Counted from the first letter of the stretch, positions 1 through 5,848 are shown. The stretch is 5,848 bases of DNA from Nitrospirota bacterium (GCA_023248505.1 JAHFEM010000148.1:1-5848), one strand, 5' to 3'. Program-made: numbers and translations. The notes: generated by a model not told the origin, from the letters alone.

Positions 1-1
1 C

Positions 2-772
2 GCTTATCTCCGTTCCCCCTGGAGGCAGGAAGTGCGCTACTCCTTCGTAACAAGCGCCGGCGCAAACTTCCTGACGTTGCTGTATCTCACCGATGACCCC
101 AATACCCCGGATGTGGATGCGAGCGCGACGCCGACGCCGGTCACCACCGGCGAATGGGGTCTGCAAGCCTACGATACAAACGGCACGCCGAACGACTTTA
201 CCGACGACAGTCCGCTTCAGGCGGACGGCACGCCGGTCACCGTCGATCAGTGGGGCATCCCGACCGATCCGAGCGTTCGGCCGGTGCAGTTCAACTGGGA
301 GTATGCTCAGCCGGGCACAGGGTGGGGAGCACAGCAGTTCTTGCTCGACGCGAGCAGCAACTACGTCCTGCTGAGCGACCCGATTCGTCTCGTTCCGGTG
401 ACGCTGACCAACAATGCGGGAGAGGAAAAGTCTCTCGCTCTCCAGTATGACGGCTGGATGCATGGGTTGCCGGATCTCTTCTTCGAGCTCTCGAAGAACG
501 GCTTCGTGATGACGGATGATATCTCCGATAAAATCATCAACATCCCGGCCGGCACCGAGGTCACCGATGCCGATGACTCGGCCAAGAGCTACCTGATCAA
601 ACCGCTCGAGGTCAGTCAGTTCCTGGATGTCGTTTCCGATCCAGGCACGCTCGACATCAGCGTCGCCGACGCCATCGACCTGAACACGGTTCCCGTGTTT
701 GTCGAACACAACATGGGTGACATGCCCGAAACGACCGGCGTGAAGTACTCGGAAGGGGTTCTCATGGAGTAA
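2..772 (+). CDS. C-terminal part of an unrecognised acidic protein (5' end outside window)
   Basis: The reading frame is open to the left edge of the window, so this is probably the 3' part of a longer gene. A GTG at 32 follows a GGAGG-like sequence (20-24) and could be a start. The protein from there (246 aa) has no signal peptide, and the frame continues upstream without a stop, so I prefer a truncated gene. It ends with TAA at 770-772. The product is rich in Asp, Thr and Pro, with no predicted membrane helix and no motif I recognise. Numbering from the GTG codon, two similar ten-residue segments occur at residues 35-44 and 67-76 (TPVT, two or three variable residues, then WG). The composition (acidic, few Lys and Cys) suggests an exported or surface protein built of beta-rich modules, but that is inference. 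It converges on ureG and shows no functional link to urease. Confidence 0.6.
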   Translation, partial: AYLRSPWRQEVRYSFVTSAGANFLTLLYLTDDPNTPDVDASATPTPVTTGEWGLQAYDTNGTPNDFTDDSPLQADGTPVTVDQWGIPTDPSVRPVQFNWEYAQPGTGWGAQQFLLDASSNYVLLSDPIRLVPVTLTNNAGEEKSLALQYDGWMHGLPDLFFELSKNGFVMTDDISDKIINIPAGTEVTDADDSAKSYLIKPLEVSQFLDVVSDPGTLDISVADAIDLNTVPVFVEHNMGDMPETTGVKYSEGVLME

Positions 773-794
773 CGCTCCAGCCCGCGAAGAAGGG

Positions 795-830
795 GGGGGT
801 GCCAAGGATGGCACCCCCTCTTTTCTTTTT
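795..830 (+). terminator. Rho-independent terminator of the plus-strand gene
   Basis: A perfect 9-bp GC-rich stem (795-803 with 810-818, GGGGGTGCC/GGCACCCCC) has a 6-nt loop and is followed by a T-rich tract (819-830, TCTTTTCTTTTT). It lies 22 bp after the TAA of the plus-strand gene. The T tract overlaps the ureG stop codon (829-831). Read on the minus strand the same hairpin follows ureG, but its downstream tract is only weakly T-rich (CCCTTCTTCG), so termination in that direction is possible but less certain. Confidence 0.9.
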
Positions 831-1515
831 AGACGGATCCTCTTCCCGCGGAGAAAATGGGGTGTGCCTCTGCGAGGACCGCTTCGACCCACCGACAGAC
901 CTCCGGCAAACCTTCTCCTTCTTTAAGATTCGTAAAAATAAAGGGACGGTCGCCGCGCATCCGTCGCGTGTCCCGGTCCATCACGCCGAGATCGGCGCCG
1001 ACATACGGGGCCAGATCTATTTTGTTGATGACGAGCAGATCGGACCGCGTAATTCCGGGTCCTCCTTTGCGTGGGATCTTGTCTCCCGCCGCCACGTCGA
1101 TGACATAAATCGACCGATCCACCAGCTCCGGACTGAAGGTCGCGGCAAGATTATCTCCGCCGCTTTCGACGAAAATCAGATCGAGATCGGGAAACCGATG
1201 AACCAGCTGATCGATGGCGTGGAGGTTTCCGGAGGCGTCCTCTCGAATGGCCGTGTGGGGACAACCGCCGGTTTCCACCCCGACGATCCGCTCTTTTTCC
1301 AAAGCCCCGGCCCGGATCAGAAACTCGGCATCCTCCCGCGTGTAGATATCATTCGTGACCACCGCCAGCCGATGCTGATCGCGAAGGCGCTTGCAGAACC
1401 GTTCGACCAAGGCGGTCTTCCCGGAACCCACCGGGCCGCCGATCCCGATACGAACCGGCAAGCGGAGTCTGCGCGGCGCCGGATCAAACGGCTCATCATG
1501 ATGAAATCCTCCCAT
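829..1515 (-). CDS. ureG: Urease accessory GTPase UreG
   Basis: Cytoplasmic SIMIBI-class GTPase that drives nickel delivery to apo-urease together with UreF and UreD/UreH. The protein has 228 residues, slightly over the family's usual ~200-210. Visible motifs are the P-loop GPVGSGKT (27-34), the family's [13 protein letters not shown] segment with the metal-binding Cys85-Pro86-His87, ESGGDNL (117-123), and the guanine-specificity motif NKID (164-167). The N-terminus has about 12 residues more than many UreG proteins before the P-loop strand, including His5-His6 but no long His-rich stretch. The start ATG at 1515 has an AGGAG site (1524-1528) 8 nt upstream. ureG is the last gene of the operon here, and a 331-bp repeat-filled gap separates it from ureF, unlike the tight packing elsewhere in the operon. 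It ends with TAA inside the T tract of the convergent terminator. Confidence 0.97.
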   Translation of the reverse strand: MGGFHHDEPFDPAPRRLRLPVRIGIGGPVGSGKTALVERFCKRLRDQHRLAVVTNDIYTREDAEFLIRAGALEKERIVGVETGGCPHTAIREDASGNLHAIDQLVHRFPDLDLIFVESGGDNLAATFSPELVDRSIYVIDVAAGDKIPRKGGPGITRSDLLVINKIDLAPYVGADLGVMDRDTRRMRGDRPFIFTNLKEGEGLPEVCRWVEAVLAEAHPIFSAGRGSV

Positions 1516-1534
1516 CGCTTTTTCTCCTAATTGT

Positions 1535-1601
1535 ATGTGGGGCCGGCGCCAAGAAGAACACTGTTGATTTTAGATCTTCTCACCCGGTGCGCCCTGCCCC
1601 A
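1535..1601 (-). repeat. Repeat unit U4 (divergent)
   Basis: 67 bp. It has the outer stem 1-6/59-64 (UGGGGC/GCCCCA), a middle stem 9-13/53-57 (GGCGC/GCGCC) and a 6-bp inner stem of different sequence from U1/U2 (AGAAGA at 22-27 with UCUUCU at 45-50). The unit ends 19 nt before the ureG start codon, immediately before its ribosome-binding site. Confidence 0.82.
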
Positions 1602-1624
1602 CGCCCAATCTCTCTTTAATTTTA

Positions 1625-1690
1625 ATCTGGAGCCCGCTCCAGGTGTTGCCTGTTTATTTCAGCTCTTCACACCAGGTACGCCTTGCCCCA
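1625..1690 (-). repeat. Repeat unit U3 (divergent)
   Basis: Also exactly 66 bp. Its first 24 positions match U1/U2 exactly. Its middle (about positions 18-41) resembles U4 instead, and its 3' end matches the consensus end at about 12 of 16 positions. The outer stem survives with one G-U wobble (UGGGGC/GCUCCA), while the middle stem is mostly lost. The 3' end forms its own small palindrome, CTGGAGC-GG-GCTCCAG on the minus strand (1627-1642). Confidence 0.75.
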
Positions 1691-1700
1691 GTCTCTTTGC

Positions 1701-1766
1701 ATGTGGGGCCGGCGCGGGGAGAAGACTGCTGGTCCCCGATCCTCACACCAGGTACGCCTTGCCCCA
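1701..1766 (-). repeat. Repeat unit U2
   Basis: 66 bp, nearly identical to U1. The single difference turns the inner stem into a fully Watson-Crick GGGGA/UCCCC pairing. It is separated from both U1 and U3 by the same 10-nt linker (1767-1776 and 1691-1700). Confidence 0.88.
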
Positions 1767-1776
1767 GTCTCTTTGC

Positions 1777-1842
1777 ATGTGGGGCCGGCGCGAGGAGAAG
1801 ACTGCTGGTCCCCGATCCTCACACCAGGTACGCCTTGCCCCA
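1777..1842 (-). repeat. Repeat unit U1
   Basis: 66 bp, differing from U2 at one position (unit position 50, T here and C in U2). Possible stems in operon-sense RNA, in unit positions: 1-6 with 58-63 (UGGGGC/GCCCCA), 9-13 with 52-56 (GGCGU/GCGCC, one U-G wobble), and 30-34 with 47-51 (GGGGA/UCCUC, one G-U wobble). The ureF stop codon TAG lies 4 nt before the unit. Confidence 0.88.
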
Positions 1843-1846
1843 CACC

Positions 1847-2548
1847 CTATGATTGAAACAGCCTCATCTCGGCCATCTCGTGTCGCATGGCGCGGATCTC
1901 CAGCGCCGGCTGAAAAGAAGCGGGGGTTGAAGCCCCTCCTGAAAGAGCCTCTTCCAGCGCGCCCCCCTCGCAAATCTCTTTCCAAACCCGGGTGAGAATC
2001 CGCTGCCCCTCTCCTTGCCCCATCGGCAAAAGCCGCAGCCCCGCCGAAACCTGTCCCGAGGCGATCCCATAGACGTATCCGATCAGGGTCGGGAGAAGCG
2101 GCCGCTCGGCGGCGACCCCGGCCAGCGCAAAGGCAACCGCCGGCTCGCCCTTCAATCGTCCCTTTTCCAGCGCCTTTAGGCATTCTTTCGTCCAGGAGGA
2201 GGGGTAGAGATCGGCCGTCATCTGGATCCATCGCCTCCCCATCGCCCGACTCCCCTCCCGAAGTTCCATTGGAAGCCGCATTGCCATCCCTTCTTCGTCC
2301 AGGGCGGAGAGCGCCGTCAAATTTTGCCGCAGAGCCACTGCATAAGCCGCCCGGAGCACGACACACTCCCCCGGAAAAATGGAGTGCGCCATCTTAGCGC
2401 GAATCGACCGGAAAAGCCCTTCTCCATCCCGCACCGTTCCATCCCGGACCCCTTCTTCGAGGCCGAAGGAATGGGCATAGCCTCCCGCCGGGAAGAGACT
2501 GTCACACCATTGAAGGAGCCCCAGGAGGGCTTCGGCTGAGAGATTCAT
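1847..2548 (-). CDS. ureF: Urease accessory protein UreF
   Basis: All-helical cytoplasmic accessory protein that bridges UreD/UreH and UreG and helps gate nickel insertion into UreC. With the start chosen here it has 233 residues, normal for the family (~220-240). It shows the N-terminal signature QWCDSLFPAGGYAHSFGLE (13-31), a central helical region including the SGQVSAGLRLLPMGQ-like segment, and the conserved C-terminal MRHE....RLFQS ending. The frame can extend 4 codons to a TTG at 2560 that overlaps the ureC stop, but ATG at 2548 follows a GAGG (2555-2558) at 6-nt spacing and gives the usual MNLSAE-type start. It follows ureC with an 8-bp gap, which suggests translational coupling. No ureE lies between ureC and ureF. 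The TAG stop is directly followed by the repeat array. Confidence 0.95.
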   Translation of the reverse strand: MNLSAEALLGLLQWCDSLFPAGGYAHSFGLEEGVRDGTVRDGEGLFRSIRAKMAHSIFPGECVVLRAAYAVALRQNLTALSALDEEGMAMRLPMELREGSRAMGRRWIQMTADLYPSSWTKECLKALEKGRLKGEPAVAFALAGVAAERPLLPTLIGYVYGIASGQVSAGLRLLPMGQGEGQRILTRVWKEICEGGALEEALSGGASTPASFQPALEIRAMRHEMAEMRLFQS

Positions 2549-2552
2549 CGTT

Positions 2553-2558
2553 CCCCTC
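2553..2558 (-). promoter_or_regulatory. Ribosome-binding site of ureF
   Basis: GAGGGG on the minus strand, with the GAGG core 6 nt before the ATG at 2548. It overlaps the ureC TGA (2557-2559), and its position favours ATG 2548 over the upstream TTG at 2560. Confidence 0.7.
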
Positions 2559-4275
2559 AAAACAGGAAATACCGCTGCGCCATCGGCAGCATCTCCGCCG
2601 GCTCGCAGCGAAGGAGGACGCCATCCGCCCGAACCTCATACGTTTCCGGGTTCACCTCGATCCGAGGGAGGGCGTCGTTCAACCACATCTCCCGCTTTCC
2701 GATTTGCCGACACCGCTGTACCGCCTTTGTTTTTTTTCGCAGCCCAATCGTTCTTCCCAGATCGTTTTCAACAGCCGCTTTAGAGAGAAAGGTGATGCTG
2801 TTTTCATAAGGCGCGCCGCCGAACGCTCCGAACATCGGACGATAGAGAACCGGCTGCGGGGTCGGGATGGAGGCATTCGGATCGCCCATCGCCGCCTGCA
2901 GGATCATCCCCCCCTTGATCACCAGCTCCGGTTTGACGCCGAAGAAGGCCGGCCGCCAGAGGACGAGATCGGCCAGCTTTCCGGCCTCGACCGACCCGAC
3001 CTCGTCGGCAATCCCGTGCGCAACGGCGGGGTTGATCGTCATCTTCGCGATATATCGGCGGACGCGAAGGTTATCGCTTCCCTCGATCTCCCCTGCTAAA
3101 GGACCCCGTTGGCTCTTCATCTTACTCGCCGTCTGCCAAGTCCGGAGGATCACCTCCCCCACCCTCCCCATCGCCTGGGAATCGGAGGCCATGATTGAGA
3201 AGGCGCCGAGGTCATGAAGAATATCCTCCGCCGCGATCGTCTCCGGACGAATCCGAGAGTCGGCGAAAGCGACATCTTCCGGAAGCGAGGGATCCAGATG
3301 ATGGCAGACCATCAACATGTCAAGATGCTCGTCGAGGGTGTTCACCGTGAACGGCCGGGTCGGGTTGGTCGAAGCCGGAAGAACGTTCGGCTCGCCGCAG
3401 AGGCGGATGATGTCGGGAGCATGTCCCCCCCCCGCTCCCTCGGTGTGATAGGCATGAATCGTTCGTCCGGCGATCGCCTCGATCGTCGCCTCGACGAAAC
3501 CGGCCTCATTCAGGGTATCGGTATGAATGGCGACCTGAACATCGTATTGATCGGCGACCGTGAGCGCGGTGTCGATGGCGCGCGGGGTGCTCCCCCAATC
3601 TTCATGGAGCTTCAAACCGATCGCCCCGGCGAGGACCTGCTCCTCCAGCGGCGCCGCCGCCGAGGCGTTTCCTTTACCGAGAAATCCGAGGTTGATCGGA
3701 AAGCCGTCGGCCGCCTGGAGCATCCTGGCCAAATTCCAGGGCCCCGGCGTGCAGGTGGTCGCCTTGGTCCCGGTGGCCGGGCCGGTTCCGCCCCCGATCA
3801 TCGTCGTGATCCCGGAAGAGAGGGCCTCGTCAATTTGTTGAGGGCAGATGAAGTGGATATGGGTGTCGATCCCGCCGGCGGTCACGATCATCCCCTCCCC
3901 GGCGATGACCTCCGTGGCCGCGCCGACCACCATCGCTTCGGTCACGCCGTCCATAATCTCCGGGTTTCCGCCTTTTCCGATCCCGACGATCCGCCCCCCC
4001 TTAATCCCGATATCGGCCTTCACGATTCCCCAGTAATCGAGGATTAAGGCATTGGTGATGATGAGATCAAGCGCTCCTTGGTCCGACGTCGCCCCGGCCG
4101 ATTGGCCCATTCCGTCCCGGAGGACCTTCCCCCCGCCGAACTTGCATTCGTCGCCATAGACCGTAAGGTCGCGTTCGACACGGATGATCAGGTCGGTATC
4201 GGCGAGACGGACCCGGTCTCCGGCCGTCGGCCCGAACATCTCGGCATAGACCCGCCGCGGGATCTTCAAGCTCAT
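2557..4275 (-). CDS. ureC: Urease alpha subunit UreC (catalytic)
   Basis: Hydrolyses urea to ammonia and carbamate in the cytoplasm with a dinuclear nickel site. It is 572 residues, the standard length. An N-terminal domain opens with the typical [19 protein letters not shown] and is followed by the amidohydrolase-fold barrel. Nickel ligands and catalytic residues can be read directly: His139 and His141 (DTHIHFICP), Lys222, which is carbamylated in the family (GLKLHEDWG), His251, His277 ([13 protein letters not shown]), flap Cys324 and His325 (MVCHHLDPS), Arg341 and Asp365 (SDSQAMGR). The C-terminus ends [11 protein letters not shown] as usual. All residues needed for activity are present. 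The ATG at 4275 overlaps the ureB stop by ATGA, with a GGGAGG site 7 nt upstream. A run of eight A at 2730-2737 encodes part of Arg513-Lys-Lys-Thr. Confidence 0.99.
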   Translation of the reverse strand: MSLKIPRRVYAEMFGPTAGDRVRLADTDLIIRVERDLTVYGDECKFGGGKVLRDGMGQSAGATSDQGALDLIITNALILDYWGIVKADIGIKGGRIVGIGKGGNPEIMDGVTEAMVVGAATEVIAGEGMIVTAGGIDTHIHFICPQQIDEALSSGITTMIGGGTGPATGTKATTCTPGPWNLARMLQAADGFPINLGFLGKGNASAAAPLEEQVLAGAIGLKLHEDWGSTPRAIDTALTVADQYDVQVAIHTDTLNEAGFVEATIEAIAGRTIHAYHTEGAGGGHAPDIIRLCGEPNVLPASTNPTRPFTVNTLDEHLDMLMVCHHLDPSLPEDVAFADSRIRPETIAAEDILHDLGAFSIMASDSQAMGRVGEVILRTWQTASKMKSQRGPLAGEIEGSDNLRVRRYIAKMTINPAVAHGIADEVGSVEAGKLADLVLWRPAFFGVKPELVIKGGMILQAAMGDPNASIPTPQPVLYRPMFGAFGGAPYENSITFLSKAAVENDLGRTIGLRKKTKAVQRCRQIGKREMWLNDALPRIEVNPETYEVRADGVLLRCEPAEMLPMAQRYFLF

Positions 4276-4643
4276 GCGCTTCCCTCCCGAAATCCCTTCT
4301 CTCGCAGTCGCGTCAACGCGCCGCTCTTCTGGGCCGACCCGGCCGGCCCTTCGGTCAAGCCGTTTAGCCCCCGGACGATCCGGCTCCCGCCAAGCTCCAC
4401 CAGGACGATCCGTTTCTTCTCCCCCGGCTCGAACCGGACCGCGCTGCCGGAGGGGATATTGAGCCGCATCCCGAACGCGGCCTCCCGATCAAAGGAGAGA
4501 GATCGGTTCACCTCAAAGAAATGAAAGTGGGAGCCGATCTGAACCGGCCGGTCGCCGGTATGGGTGACGATCAGCTCGATCGTCCGCCGGCCGGCGTTCG
4601 CCTCGATCTCGCCGTCGGCGATGAAATATTCTCCCGGGATCAT
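4272..4643 (-). CDS. ureB: Urease beta subunit UreB
   Basis: Small structural subunit of the (UreABC)3 urease, here a separate gene as in most bacteria rather than fused to ureA as in Helicobacter. The 123 residues start with the canonical MIPGEY, followed by [17 protein letters not shown] (31-47), which stands close to the UreC active-site flap, then [16 protein letters not shown] (60-75). After the core (about residue 105) comes a C-terminal tail containing several Arg and Lys residues. UreB proteins of 101-106 residues lack it, but other bacterial UreB proteins reach ~125 residues. AGGAG (4650-4654) lies 6 nt before ATG 4643. The TGA stop overlaps the ureC ATG, so the two are likely translationally coupled. 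Confidence 0.98.
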   Translation of the reverse strand: MIPGEYFIADGEIEANAGRRTIELIVTHTGDRPVQIGSHFHFFEVNRSLSFDREAAFGMRLNIPSGSAVRFEPGEKKRIVLVELGGSRIVRGLNGLTEGPAGSAQKSGALTRLREKGFREGSA

Positions 4644-4666
4644 TTGGAACTCCTGAAGAAGCTGTC

Positions 4667-4709
4667 AGCGCTCAGCCTAAAGAAAACCCTTTTGGTTTAG
4701 CTGAAAGCT
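4667..4709 (-). repeat. Imperfect inverted repeat in the ureA-ureB spacer
   Basis: The arms at 4667-4681 and 4696-4709 pair with one mismatch, one G-U and one bulged base around a 14-nt loop (AGC...TCAGC.TAAA against TTTAGCTGA...GCT). It lies between the ureA TAA and the ureB ribosome-binding site, in the only sizeable spacer between structural genes. There is no run of T after it on the minus strand, so it does not look like a terminator. A role in mRNA stability or in setting ureB translation is possible but unproven. Confidence 0.55.
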
Positions 4710-4712
4710 CGT

Positions 4713-5015
4713 TTACTGAATCGGATCGTGAATCGTCACCAGCTTGGTGCCGTCGGGGAAGGTTCCCTCCACCTGGATCTCCCGGATCATCTCCGGCACC
4801 CCTTCCATAACGTCGTCGCGCGAGAGGATCTTCCTCCCCATCTCCATCAGCGCCGAGACCCGCTTCCCGTCGCGAATCCCCTCCAGCACCGCCGAGGTGA
4901 TCAGCGCCACCGCCTCCGGGTAATTGAGCTTCAACCCGCGCGCCCGCCGCTCCTTCGCGAGCTGCGCCGCCATGTAGATCAGGAGCTTCTCCTGCTCCCG
5001 GGGCGTCAGGTGCAT
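4713..5015 (-). CDS. ureA: Urease gamma subunit UreA
   Basis: Small structural subunit of the UreABC trimer. With start ATG 5015 it has exactly 100 residues, the family's standard length, beginning [20 protein letters not shown] and containing [14 protein letters not shown] (27-40) and the C-terminal [18 protein letters not shown] (82-99). The frame stays open 12 codons further upstream to a GTG at 5051 that overlaps the urtE stop. The shorter start is preferred because a GGAGG (5024-5028) sits 8 nt before ATG 5015 and the added residues are not typical of UreA. It is followed by a 69-bp spacer before ureB. Its position directly behind urtE joins urea import and hydrolysis in one probable transcript. 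Confidence 0.97.
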   Translation of the reverse strand: MHLTPREQEKLLIYMAAQLAKERRARGLKLNYPEAVALITSAVLEGIRDGKRVSALMEMGRKILSRDDVMEGVPEMIREIQVEGTFPDGTKLVTIHDPIQ

Positions 5016-5023
5016 TCCGACTG

Positions 5024-5028
5024 CCTCC
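5024..5028 (-). promoter_or_regulatory. Ribosome-binding site of ureA
   Basis: Perfect GGAGG on the minus strand, 8 nt before ATG 5015. It lies inside the longer open frame and decides the start in favour of the canonical 100-residue UreA. Confidence 0.8.
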
Positions 5029-5047
5029 GAATAAAATTCCGATACGA

Positions 5048-5737
5048 TCACACCGTCAGATATCTTCGGACCACCTCATCGGTCAATTTCTCCACCGGCC
5101 CTTCCGCCGCGATGGCCCCCTTCTCCATCACGTAGAACAGATCCGCAATCTCCCGCACAAGCGAGAGGTATTGCTCGACCAGAAGAATCGCCATCTTTCC
5201 CTCGGTCTTTATTTTTCGAATCACCGCGACGATCTCCTTGATGATCGACGGCTGAATCCCCTCGGTCGGCTCATCCAGGAGCAACAACCGGGGACCGGCC
5301 ACAAGCGCACGGCCGATGGCGAGTTGTTGCTGCTGCCCTCCGCTGAGGTCTCCCCCGCGCCGGCGTAGCATCGTCTTCAACACGGGGAAGAGGTCGAATA
5401 TCTCCGGCGGGATCGATTTTCCGCCGGAGGCTTCCAGACCGATCAGCAGATTCTCCTCCACCGTGAGGTGCGGGAGGATTTCCCTCCCCTGCGGGACATA
5501 GCCGATCCCGCGACGGGCGCGCAGATACGGGGGGGCCTGGGTGATCTCGTCGTCCTCCAGAAAAATCCGTCCCCCCTTCGGCGCGAGAAGGCCGATGATC
5601 GATTTCATCAGGGTCGTCTTTCCCACCCCGTTGCGTCCCATCAGGCAGACCACCTTCCCCGCCGGAATGGCAAGATGCACCTCGCGAAGCACCTGGCTGT
5701 CGCCATAGAAGACGTTCAGCCGTTCAACCGTCAGCAT
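5048..5737 (-). CDS. urtE: Urea ABC transporter ATP-binding protein UrtE
   Basis: One of the two cytoplasmic ATPases of the UrtABCDE high-affinity urea importer, related to LivF. At 229 residues it is the usual length. It shows Walker [10 protein letters not shown] (34-42), the Q-loop around Gln83 (YVPQGR), ABC signature [15 protein letters not shown] (131-145) and Walker [17 protein letters not shown] (151-166). The last is typical of UrtE rather than generic LivF. The switch position reads LLVEQ (185-189), with Gln instead of His, which is normal in this branch. The downstream ureA supports urea rather than branched-chain amino acids as substrate. ATG 5737 lies 10 bp after the urtD stop. 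A GAGG is 8 nt before it, while an AAGGAG directly abuts the ATG and is too close to serve. Confidence 0.95.
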   Translation of the reverse strand: MLTVERLNVFYGDSQVLREVHLAIPAGKVVCLMGRNGVGKTTLMKSIIGLLAPKGGRIFLEDDEITQAPPYLRARRGIGYVPQGREILPHLTVEENLLIGLEASGGKSIPPEIFDLFPVLKTMLRRRGGDLSGGQQQQLAIGRALVAGPRLLLLDEPTEGIQPSIIKEIVAVIRKIKTEGKMAILLVEQYLSLVREIADLFYVMEKGAIAAEGPVEKLTDEVVRRYLTV

Positions 5738-5747
5738 CTCCTTCGCC

Positions 5748-5848
5748 TCACCCTTCGCCCCTCACGCCGAACGTCTTTTCGCTTTCGTCATCCTGCTCCC
5801 GTCCGAGATAAACCTCCACCACCCGCGGATCGTTCTGGACCTGCGCCA
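5748..5848 (-). CDS. urtD: C-terminal end of urea ABC transporter ATPase UrtD (partial)
   Basis: The last 32 codons of a minus-strand gene that enters from the right edge, ending TGA at 5748-5750. The readable end contains AQVQNDPRVVEVYLGR followed by a short acidic and charged tail. The DPRVVEVYLGR pattern is the usual C-terminus of UrtD/LivG-type ABC ATPases, and its position just before urtE fits the urtABCDE order. The ATPase motifs lie outside the window, so the call rests on the tail and the context. The 16 residues after YLGR are more than many UrtD proteins have. Confidence 0.85.
   Translation of the reverse strand, partial: AQVQNDPRVVEVYLGREQDDESEKTFGVRGEG

Larger units (their letters stand above)
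1535..1842 (-). repeat. Array of four 66-67 bp imperfect inverted-repeat units between ureF and ureG
   Basis: Four related units, read on the minus strand, lie at 1842-1777 (U1), 1766-1701 (U2), 1690-1625 (U3) and 1601-1535 (U4). U1-U2 and U2-U3 have a 76-bp period and share the 10-nt linker GCAAAGAGAC. The U3-U4 linker is 23 nt and contains a related AAAGAGAGA. Every unit begins TGGGGCA and, in U1, U2 and U4, ends GCCCCACAT, so each is bounded by a 6-bp inverted repeat. U3 has GCTCCAGAT at that point. The array begins 4 nt after the ureF stop and ends just before the ureG ribosome-binding site. No convincing ORF lies within it. It resembles a REP- or MITE-like intergenic palindrome family, or an RNA structure in the operon transcript. 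I do not recognise a named family. Confidence 0.9.

Noticed and set aside
799..1530. Long plus-strand open frame (243 codons) opposite ureG
   Set aside because: It lies antisense to a certain UreG, starts inside the terminator, has no ribosome-binding site and gives no recognisable protein. High-GC antisense frames of this length are expected.
1627..1642. Perfect 7-bp palindrome as a terminator or operator
   Set aside because: With a 2-nt centre and no T tract on either strand it is not a terminator. It is better explained as the diverged 3' end of repeat unit U3.
1535..1842. CRISPR array
   Set aside because: The repeated unit is 66-76 bp with near-identical 10-nt linkers instead of unique 30-40 bp spacers, and no cas gene is present.
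1535..1842. Integron attC sites
   Set aside because: The units are paired palindromes of suitable size, but the characteristic RYYYAAC/GTTRRRY core sites are not at their ends and no cassette genes lie between them.
1531..1995. Open frames running through the repeat array and into the ureF end
   Set aside because: The apparent protein repeats come only from the 76-bp DNA period. The frames have no start signal and run antisense into ureF.
3214..4047. Long plus-strand open frame (277 codons) opposite ureC
   Set aside because: UreC on the other strand has every catalytic residue and full length. The antisense product is Arg- and Gly-rich with no family likeness.
5016..5051. Twelve-codon N-terminal extension of ureA from GTG 5051
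   Set aside because: A perfect GGAGG lies inside this stretch at proper spacing to ATG 5015, and the shorter form matches the standard 100-residue UreA.

Overview
The window (5848 bp, moderately GC-rich) carries most of a urea-uptake and urease operon on the minus strand, and the 3' end of an unrelated plus-strand gene that converges on it. Read in the direction of transcription (right to left), the operon is urtD (C-terminal end only) - urtE - ureA - ureB - ureC - ureF - ureG. The first two encode ATPases of the high-affinity ABC urea transporter. The next three encode the separate gamma, beta and alpha urease subunits. The last two encode nickel-insertion accessory proteins. Urea imported by Urt would be hydrolysed in the cytoplasm to ammonia and carbamate/CO2. 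UreF and UreG (GTPase) help build the nickel-carbamate active site of UreC.

Layout: 2-772 (+) is the C-terminal part of an unrecognised acidic protein, closed by a strong intrinsic terminator (795-830) that runs into the ureG stop codon. ureG (829-1515) is separated from ureF by a 331-bp gap. Most of that gap is four related 66-67 bp imperfect inverted-repeat units (1535-1842). From ureF (1847-2548) back to urtD (to 5848) the genes overlap or nearly abut. The exception is a 69-bp ureA-ureB spacer that holds an imperfect inverted repeat.

All UreC metal ligands and catalytic residues are present, so the enzyme looks functional. ureE and ureD/ureH are not in the window. After ureG the strand switches to a convergent gene, so ureD cannot be immediately downstream. 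The combination of urt and ure genes without ureE recalls nitrite-oxidising Nitrospira and relatives, and base composition does not contradict this. Assignment to Nitrospirota is only a weak inference, because gene order alone does not settle the taxon.

The most unusual structure is the ureF-ureG repeat array. It has four units with conserved ends and short linkers, and several differences between units preserve base pairing on the operon-sense RNA.
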